DNA from: JANRKH01 sp033761815
GTDB lineage: Bacteria > Pseudomonadota > Alphaproteobacteria > Rickettsiales > Rickettsiaceae
Assembly: GCA_033761815.1 (NCBI GenBank)
Contig: JANRMF010000094.1
Coordinates: 1 to 12,523, forward strand
Direction of reading: 5' to 3'
Length of the DNA stretch: 12,523 bases
Of the stretch, positions 7,558 through 12,523 are shown one piece after another. Both the position numbers and the translations under genes were made by a program. Numbering within the stretch: the stretch's first letter is position 1; each line of letters begins with the position of its first letter. The notes under the pieces are model-generated. The model ran no database searches. It was not told the origin of the DNA and worked only from the letters and a program-made list of their open reading frames with translations.

Positions 7558-7962
7558 ATGCGTTCGAAACTCCCAGATCTTGCTGTTATTGATATTACTC
7601 CCGATGTTGATGAGAATGCTAATATTATCTCATCTTATTCAGAGAAATATATAACAGTAAAAGATCAGAAATATTACGGCAATATTTTTATAACAAAAAA
7701 TTCTGTAGAAAATTTTGCTAATATAGATGATGCGCTAAGGATTATGCAAAAAATTAATGAGCTTGAGTTCGAGAAGAATTATATAATCATCTTTGGATGC
7801 AACTCCGAAGAGATAATAAATGAAATTTACATATCTACAATGAAATTTGGAATAAATATCGAATCAATGAATATTAGCGCAGCAATACGCACTTATAATG
7901 TTTTAGTGCAAGATGGGCGGGAAATTTTTGCATTTTTTGGGCTGGAGGCTTACTTTGATTAG
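7558..7962 (+). CDS. Mth938-domain protein (NDUFAF3-like)
   Basis: This 134-residue protein has no signal peptide. Its C-terminal half carries the Mth938 (DUF498) signature: a beta strand YIIIFG, then GINIESMNISAAIRTYNVL (residues 98-116), where the family usually shows 'G-x-E-x-M-x-T-x-x-A-x-R-T-Y-N-x-L'. YYGNIFITK (39-47) fits the conserved Y-x-G-x-I-x-I strand. The mitochondrial member NDUFAF3 is a complex I assembly factor; the bacterial function is not established. In alphaproteobacteria this gene commonly neighbours secD/secF, and here it directly follows secD. Its TAG stop (7960-7962) lies 3 nt beyond the ccmC start codon, so ccmC is probably translationally coupled to it. Confidence 0.8.
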   Translation: MRSKLPDLAVIDITPDVDENANIISSYSEKYITVKDQKYYGNIFITKNSVENFANIDDALRIMQKINELEFEKNYIIIFGCNSEEIINEIYISTMKFGINIESMNISAAIRTYNVLVQDGREIFAFFGLEAYFD

Positions 7963-8659
7963 CGCTTTTAAAATTTTAAATCCCTTTTATTTTTTAAAAT
8001 ATGCCAGGATCCTGCGCCCCGTAGTAGGGCTCATATGCGTCTCCTCTTTATTGATCGGTTTATATTTTTCATTTACTTCACCAGAGGATTACCAGCAAGG
8101 CGAAATGGTAAGAATTATGTACATACATGTACCTATGGCTTGGCTCAGTTTGATGATTTTTGTAATTATGGGGCTCTCGTCAATATCCTGCCTTGTATGG
8201 AGGGCAAGATTTGCTTTTTTTATCGCGCTCGCCAGCGCTCCAATAGGAGCTAGCTTTGCCCTTGGGACTCTTGTAACGGGAATGATATGGGGCAAGCCCA
8301 TTTGGGGAGCTTGGTGGGCTTGGGATGCAAGACTAACATCAATGCTTATTCTTTTTATTTTTTATGTATCTTTTATCTTAATTGCTCGAGGAAGCAAATC
8401 TATTCAAAAAATAGAAAAACCCTCTTGCGTTATAGCAATTCTTGGGATGATTAACGTCCCTATAGTCAAATTTTCAGTGGATTTATGGCATAGTTTACAT
8501 CAGCCAGCTAGCATTCTCCGCGCTGGAGGCTCTTCCATTCACCATTCTATGCTTATGCCTCTTCTGTTTATGTTTATCGCAAACTTGACTTTATATTTAT
8601 ATTTGCTATCTCTTAGGGTTGAAACTTTAGTAAATACGCTTGAGAAGAGAGAGCAATGA
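7955..8659 (+). CDS. ccmC: Haem exporter/handling protein CcmC
   Basis: This 234-residue protein, with about six membrane helices, presents haem on the periplasmic side and passes it to CcmE in cytochrome c maturation. The tryptophan-rich haem-binding loop reads WGAWWAWDARLTS (117-129). The flanking axial histidines are H58 (YIHVP) and H182 (WHSLHQ). I choose TTG 7955 as start because GGAGG (7944-7948) sits 6 nt upstream and the product then begins at the expected cytoplasmic segment. The earlier in-frame ATG 7913 would add 14 unlike residues inside the previous gene. Its end overlaps fdxA by 4 nt (ATGA). Confidence 0.93.
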   Translation: MISAFKILNPFYFLKYARILRPVVGLICVSSLLIGLYFSFTSPEDYQQGEMVRIMYIHVPMAWLSLMIFVIMGLSSISCLVWRARFAFFIALASAPIGASFALGTLVTGMIWGKPIWGAWWAWDARLTSMLILFIFYVSFILIARGSKSIQKIEKPSCVIAILGMINVPIVKFSVDLWHSLHQPASILRAGGSSIHHSMLMPLLFMFIANLTLYLYLLSLRVETLVNTLEKREQ

Positions 8660-8976
8660 CTTATGTAGTTACAGACCCATGTGTAAAATGCAAATATACT
8701 ACTTGCGTTGAGGTTTGCCCCGTTGACTGCTTCAAAGAGGATGAGCTTATGCTGATAATTGACCCTGATGAATGTATAGATTGCGGGGTTTGTGTTGATG
8801 AGTGTCCAGTAGGTGCTATAAAGCCAGAAAGTGAAGAATTATTATTCTGGATGGAATATGCCAGGAAAAAAACCAAATCTCTCCCATACATTACAGCGAT
8901 AAAAGATGCACTGCCCAATGCAGATAGACATAAAGACGAGCCAAATAAGTTTGAAAAATATATCCTAAAGTCTTAA
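8656..8976 (+). CDS. fdxA: Seven-iron ferredoxin FdxA
   Basis: This 106-residue soluble electron carrier probably holds one [3Fe-4S] and one [4Fe-4S] cluster. Family knowledge assigns C9, C17 and C50 to the [3Fe-4S] cluster and C21, C40, C43 and C46 to the [4Fe-4S] cluster; all are present, in CVKCKYTTCVEVCPVDC and CIDCGVCVDEC. The block EELLFWMEYARKKTKSLPY and the C-terminal tail match the alphaproteobacterial FdxA length. It is the last gene of the plus-strand operon, overlaps ccmC by 4 nt, and its stop falls within the left arm of a putative hairpin. Confidence 0.93.
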   Translation: MTYVVTDPCVKCKYTTCVEVCPVDCFKEDELMLIIDPDECIDCGVCVDECPVGAIKPESEELLFWMEYARKKTKSLPYITAIKDALPNADRHKDEPNKFEKYILKS

Positions 8977-8996
8977 CGCAAGTCTCAAGAATTTAG
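8965..8996. terminator. Imperfect hairpin between convergent fdxA and yraN
   Basis: The arms CTAAAGTCTT (8965-8974) and AAGAATTTAG (8987-8996) form a 10-bp stem with one mismatch and a 12-nt loop, spanning both stop codons. On each strand a run of five Ts occurs within about 15 nt beyond the stem. The stem is AT-rich and therefore weak, so it may be an inefficient two-way terminator or chance. Confidence 0.3.
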
Positions 8997-9346
8997 ATAG
9001 TCCAATTTTTATATAGCTTAATGTTGAAAATGGATTTGACCAAGGCAATATCCATTCTAACCTCCTTTATTTTTAATTTTTTTTTACGAAGCAAAAAATC
9101 CTCGGCCGATAATTTCAACCTTGATCTTTGACGCAAACTAACTAATTCCTCTTGGTCAAAATCTGAGCTTCTTGCCTTTACTTCGCAAAAAACAATCAGA
9201 CCACCTCTCATTAAGATTAAATCTATTTCCCCAAGTCTTGATTTATATCTATGTTTGATCGGCCTAAAACCCTGGACCAGATATCTCAAAATAACGAGAT
9301 ATTCAGCCACAAGGCCTTTTCGGTGATTTGAGTTGAACAATATCAC
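8993..9346 (-). CDS. YraN/UPF0102 family nuclease-like protein
   Basis: This 117-residue protein belongs to the YraN (UPF0102) family, which has a Holliday-junction-resolvase-like PD-(D/E)xK fold. Key positions are E15 in GLVAEYL, GEIDLI at 39-44 (D42) and FCEVKAR at 53-59 (E55, K57), so the presumed metal site is intact. Its cellular role is not established in this family. The GTG start at 9346 directly follows the nuoF TAA with no spacer, and AGG lies 9 nt upstream inside nuoF, indicating coupled translation. It converges on fdxA with only 16 nt between the stop codons. Confidence 0.85.
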   Translation of the reverse strand: MILFNSNHRKGLVAEYLVILRYLVQGFRPIKHRYKSRLGEIDLILMRGGLIVFCEVKARSSDFDQEELVSLRQRSRLKLSAEDFLLRKKKLKIKEVRMDIALVKSIFNIKLYKNWTI

Positions 9347-10600
9347 TTATTTCAGCCTAGCTTCGATTTCGCTTCTAAAATGCTTAAATAACCCTTGAAT
9401 AGGCCATGCGGCAGCATCTCCTAGAGCGCATATAGTATGGCCCTCCACTTGCTTTGTAATATTTAAAAGCTCGTCTATTTCCGATTTTGCCGCTTGATTT
9501 TTAGCTATTCTCATCATACTGCGCCACATCCATCCAGTTCCCTCTCTACAAGGGGTGCATTGTCCGCAGGATTCATGCATATAAAACTTGCTTAGCCTTG
9601 CTATTGCGTATACTAAATCAGTACTTTTATCCATCACGATAATCCCTCCAGTTCCAAGGCCTGACCCAACTGACTTAAGGCTGTCAAAATCCATTGTAAC
9701 AGTCTCTGCTATCTCTTTTGTAATCATTGGTACAGATGAGCCTCCGGGGATTATGGCCTTTAGGTTATCCCACCCACCTCTAACGCCTCCGGCATAATTT
9801 TCTATTAATTCCTTAAGCGGCACTCCCATGACCTCCTCAACATTACACGGCTTATTTACATGACCTGAAATGCAAAAGATTTTTGTCCCAGTATTATTTG
9901 GTTTACCAAGAGAAGAAAACCAACTTGCACCTCTTCTTAGTATAGTTGGAACTACCGCAATAGACTCTACATTATTGATTGTTGTTGGGCAGCCATATAA
10001 TCCAGCGCCAGCTGGGAATGGCGGTTTAAGCCTAGGTTGGCCCTTTTTGCCCTCTAAGCTCTCAAGAAGAGCTGTTTCTTCTCCGCAAATATAGGCCCCA
10101 GCACCTCTATGAAGATAAATATCTATATCAAGCCCAGAGTTACATGCATTTTTACCAATTAGCCCGTTTTCGTAAGCTTCTTCCAGCGCCTTTGAAACAG
10201 AGGATGCTTCGTTATAAAACTCCCCTCTTATGTAGATATAGCAAGCTTTTGCTCCTATAGCAGCTGATGCAATCAGGCACCCTTCTATCAGCTTGTGAGG
10301 TTCGTGTCTTAATATATCGCGATCTTTGCATGTTCCAGGCTCAGATTCATCTGCATTTACGACAAGATATGACGGTTTTTCGGAAGTTTTTGGCATAAAT
10401 GACCACTTAGTGCCAGTGGAAAATCCAGCACCCCCTCTTCCCCGAAGTCCTGAATTTTTGACCTCATTTACAATCCAGTCTCTACCTTTAGCTAAAATTG
10501 CCGCTGTATCTTTCCAGTCTCCTCTTTTTTTGTGAGATGCAAGATCAGCGCCCAGCTCTCCATATAAATTCTCAAAAATCCTATCTTCTTTCTTGATCAT
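9347..10600 (-). CDS. nuoF: NADH-quinone oxidoreductase subunit NuoF
   Basis: This 417-residue subunit (51-kDa type) of the peripheral arm of complex I binds NADH and FMN and holds the [4Fe-4S] cluster N3. The nucleotide-binding glycine-rich stretch GRGGAGFSTG is at 54-63, followed by NADESEPGTCKDRD. The cluster ligands are C345, C348 and C351 in ESCGQCTPC, plus C391 in TICALGD. The sequence is close to the Rickettsia protein as I recall it. I start at ATG 10600 (MIKKEDRIF), which has AGG 7 nt upstream; in-frame ATGs at 10606 and 10651 are poorer. No other nuo gene is nearby; yraN follows without a gap, and ftsA diverges upstream. Confidence 0.95.
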   Translation of the reverse strand: MIKKEDRIFENLYGELGADLASHKKRGDWKDTAAILAKGRDWIVNEVKNSGLRGRGGAGFSTGTKWSFMPKTSEKPSYLVVNADESEPGTCKDRDILRHEPHKLIEGCLIASAAIGAKACYIYIRGEFYNEASSVSKALEEAYENGLIGKNACNSGLDIDIYLHRGAGAYICGEETALLESLEGKKGQPRLKPPFPAGAGLYGCPTTINNVESIAVVPTILRRGASWFSSLGKPNNTGTKIFCISGHVNKPCNVEEVMGVPLKELIENYAGGVRGGWDNLKAIIPGGSSVPMITKEIAETVTMDFDSLKSVGSGLGTGGIIVMDKSTDLVYAIARLSKFYMHESCGQCTPCREGTGWMWRSMMRIAKNQAAKSEIDELLNITKQVEGHTICALGDAAAWPIQGLFKHFRSEIEARLK

Positions 10601-10606
10601 ATTCAT

Positions 10607-10804
10607 ACCTAATTGATGTGCCGTCTTTAACTTTACCAACAAATTGACCATCTAGCAAAGATGAAATGCAAAATTAGGGCACATTTCCCACTTACCACAA
10701 ATTTATTGTATTTTTTTTACTAGTAGCTATAAATATAATTTGTCAATCATGTTCTAAAATTATACAAAACATAAATACAAAATATTGGTCAAATTAGGGA
10801 AAAA
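10607..10804. promoter_or_regulatory. Divergent promoter region between nuoF and ftsA
   Basis: This very AT-rich gap must serve both directions. For nuoF (minus) the best candidate is TTGACA at 10746-10741 with an 18-nt spacer to TAGTAA (10722-10717). For ftsA (plus) there is a perfect TATAAT at 10734-10739 with only a T-run at -35, and a weaker TTGTCA (10740-10745) with TATACA (10761-10766) at 15 nt. These elements overlap, so the two promoters could interfere. AGGGA at 10796-10800 is the ftsA Shine-Dalgarno. Confidence 0.35.
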
Positions 10805-12037
10805 GTGAAAGCAAGTAGCACGAATTTTACAGCGCTAGACATAGGGAGCTCCAAAATTAGCATTCTGGGGGTGGATATGCAAAGCGACGGAGAGGCGAGA
10901 GTAGGGTATCAGGGGATTTTTAGGTCTACTGGTATCAAGTCCGGCTTGATTCACGACTATGATCAAGCTGAGCATAGCATAATTAGTGCGATATACAATC
11001 TAGAAAATGACACTCAGCAAAATATTTCGAATATTTCAATACTCCTTTCTGGCGTTGGCGTTAAGTCTATGTATATATACAAAAAAGTGAAACTCCTGGA
11101 AGGAAGAGTAAGCTCTGCTGATGTTAAAGCCCTGAATAATAAAGCAGTTGAGACCTTCAACGACACAAGTCAAACTGTTTTGCATTATTTCCCAATCGAA
11201 TATACTTTGGACCAAAATCATTCTATAAATAACCCAGTTGGCATGTTCGGAAATGTTCTTGGTTGCAAAATGCATGTTATCACCTCTGATACTGGCCAAA
11301 TCGCAAATATTCTCAATTGCTTCAGCAAATGCCACATAAATGTTAAGGATATATTGGTTGGGGTTTTTGCATCCAGCCTTGCTGTCTTAACCGAGGACGA
11401 GAAAACTCTTGGCTCTGTCGTCATCGACTTCGGAAGCGACACAACTAGCTTTGCAATATTCGCAAAAGGGAACTTATTATATACTAAATTTATACCTTTG
11501 GGAGGTAATCACATCACCTCTGATATCGCAAAGATACTCTCAATCAGCATGAAAAATGCAGAAAAGCTAAAGGTTATGTATGGCTCGGCATTAAGAGCTA
11601 ATATTGACACTGAGAATATAATAAATCTTGCAGAATTTGGCGCAAGCCCATCTAATGACGATGAAATGAACATTACCTCAAATGATCTAAGCTCTATAAT
11701 ATCCGCAAGAGCAGAGGAAATTGTAGAAATTATCAAATCAGAATATGATAAGACCTTTTTAGACCACTTAGTTGGAAGAAGAGTGGTATTAACTGGCGGC
11801 GGATCCCAGCTGAGAGGAATGAAAGAAATAGTAGCTAGCAATTTTAACAAACAAGTTAGAGTTGGTCACCCCTTAAATATACCAGGTTTTGAGAGCGACC
11901 ATACGACCCAAAGCTTCTGCGCATGTATTGGACTCGTCAAATACGAGATGAGCAAACTAAAAAAACAATCAAGTTTCGCTAAAGCCTCTCAGACGATTAT
12001 GCATAAAATTTCCTCCTGGCTGAGAGATCCGGCCTAA
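10805..12037 (+). CDS. ftsA: Cell division protein FtsA
   Basis: This 410-residue actin-like ATPase tethers FtsZ filaments to the inner membrane and helps recruit the divisome. The phosphate-1 motif ALDIGSSKI is at residues 10-18, phosphate-2 reads IDFGSDTTS at 207-215, and the adenosine motif TGGGSQLRGM starts at 330. The tail (QTIMHKISSWLRDPA) is the amphipathic membrane-targeting helix. The GTG start is supported by AGGGA 4 nt upstream. Phosphate-2 lacks the usual double glycine (DxGGGTTD), which may affect ATP handling. ftsQ and ftsZ are not adjacent, so the gene is detached from a classical dcw cluster; the downstream DNA is rearranged. Confidence 0.92.
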   Translation: MKASSTNFTALDIGSSKISILGVDMQSDGEARVGYQGIFRSTGIKSGLIHDYDQAEHSIISAIYNLENDTQQNISNISILLSGVGVKSMYIYKKVKLLEGRVSSADVKALNNKAVETFNDTSQTVLHYFPIEYTLDQNHSINNPVGMFGNVLGCKMHVITSDTGQIANILNCFSKCHINVKDILVGVFASSLAVLTEDEKTLGSVVIDFGSDTTSFAIFAKGNLLYTKFIPLGGNHITSDIAKILSISMKNAEKLKVMYGSALRANIDTENIINLAEFGASPSNDDEMNITSNDLSSIISARAEEIVEIIKSEYDKTFLDHLVGRRVVLTGGGSQLRGMKEIVASNFNKQVRVGHPLNIPGFESDHTTQSFCACIGLVKYEMSKLKKQSSFAKASQTIMHKISSWLRDPA

Positions 12038-12104
12038 ACCAGTGATCAGGCTCAGAAATCTGACTACAACACCCCTCTATTTCCGCTTTTTTGAAATTAA
12101 AATC

Positions 12105-12389
12105 CTACAAATCAGCCTCTTCGCCGCCACAAACAACACCCAAATTATCTACATCTTCCTCGTGAATTGTTTGATATGTTCGAGACGAGCTAATGGTCGA
12201 AACTTCATCGCTTTCATGCATCTCTTGATTATAATCATTTCGTAAACTAATTGTTACAGCCGAACTTCTACTTGTATCTCTTGAATAAAGACAAGCCGGA
12301 TTCATGTCGGACCAAATGAATTTCCTTAATTCATAATATAAAGTATTATCGGGATCTAGTTCTATCGCAACATCTATATACAATATGGC
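12105..12389 (-). pseudogene. C-terminal remnant of a TPR-like protein
   Basis: This minus-strand frame ends in TAG at 12107-12105 and is open for about 94 codons, back to an in-frame TAA just right of 12389. It begins LYIDVAIELDPDNTLYY, which looks like helix B of a tetratricopeptide repeat (AIELDPDN). A short helix and then a Ser/Glu/Asp-rich, probably disordered tail follow. There is no convincing start: the earliest candidate is TTG 12383, without a Shine-Dalgarno, and only part of one repeat is present. The 5' part has evidently been replaced by the neighbouring transposase fragment. The full-length function is unknown. Confidence 0.45.
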
Positions 12390-12523
12390 TTATTCAATTT
12401 ACCCTTACCAATACATTCAACATCAGGCTCATGAAAGCTATATAGAACTTTGTTTGTTTCTTTATACTTCTTTTTATCCGCTTTTGCTAAGCATGATTGA
12501 TTATATATATATTCTTTGCCTTC
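12374..12523 (-). pseudogene. Internal fragment of an IS5/IS1182-type transposase
   Basis: The frame enters from the right edge and is open for 49 codons to TAG at 12376-12374. The block VLYSFHEPDVECIGKGKLN, followed by KPY, is the conserved central region of IS5/IS1182-group DDE transposases, where family members continue with about YEFG-K-V. Here the match stops after KPY (about 12383), and two codons later the frame ends. The catalytic region that should follow is missing, and no terminal inverted repeat is seen at the break, so this is a deletion or rearrangement remnant. The 5' part lies outside the window. Confidence 0.6.

Noticed and set aside
10601..10651. N-terminal extension of nuoF to ATG 10651
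   Set aside because: It has no Shine-Dalgarno, while ATG 10600 has AGG at 7 nt and gives the familiar N-terminus.
11509..11850. 113-codon open frame antisense to ftsA
   Set aside because: ftsA explains the region with recognisable motifs; the antisense frame has no family features.
12042..12075. Terminator after ftsA
   Set aside because: Only 4-bp inverted repeats without a T-run are present; no rho-independent terminator can be supported.
12042..12245. 67-codon hydrophobic plus-strand frame after ftsA
   Set aside because: It is antisense to the TPR-like remnant, has no ribosome binding site and its hydrophobicity follows from the acidic/serine codons on the other strand.

Overview
This AT-rich window most likely comes from an obligate intracellular alphaproteobacterium of the order Rickettsiales. 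NuoF, GltX (GltX1 type, with KISKR followed by AGGFE), Dcd (starting M-IMSDKW) and L31 all read like rickettsial versions of these proteins, as judged from memory of the families. Tight gene packing, many 4-nt gene overlaps and a broken transposase at the right edge fit this. Genus or family cannot be fixed from sequence alone.

Layout. Positions 1-174 hold no recognisable gene. On the minus strand, reading right to left, follow rpmB (L28), rpmE (L31) and the initiator tRNA-fMet, with a good sigma70-type promoter ahead of rpmB. Next, also on the minus strand, is a dcd-secB pair with its own promoter at 2000-2028. From about 2300 to 8976 the plus strand carries one compact run: a small HIG1-like twin-membrane protein, nadE, gltX, a CcmG/DsbE-type thioredoxin, secD, an Mth938-domain protein (relative of mitochondrial NDUFAF3), ccmC and fdxA. 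Most of these overlap by 3-8 nt, so they are probably co-transcribed and translationally coupled. A convergent gap containing an imperfect hairpin separates fdxA from the minus-strand pair nuoF-yraN. nuoF diverges from ftsA, which runs right to 12037. The right end (12105-12523) is a scar: the C-terminal tail of a TPR-like protein abuts an internal fragment of an IS5/IS1182-type transposase.

The genes are mostly housekeeping: translation (L28, L31, tRNA-fMet, GltX), protein export (SecB, SecD), nucleotide and cofactor supply (Dcd, NadE), cytochrome c maturation (CcmG, CcmC), respiration (NuoF, a complex I assembly-factor relative, a HIG1-like protein, FdxA) and cell division (FtsA). SecF, FtsZ, FtsQ and the other Ccm and Nuo genes are not here.

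I found no CRISPR array, toxin-antitoxin pair, defence island or convincing undescribed system. The most interesting points are the A29-U41 pair in the initiator tRNA, the operon mixing secD with complex I and cytochrome c maturation genes, a G8 run serving as the ribosome binding site of the Mth938 gene, substituted nucleotide-binding motifs in NadE and FtsA, and the IS/TPR junction at the right edge.
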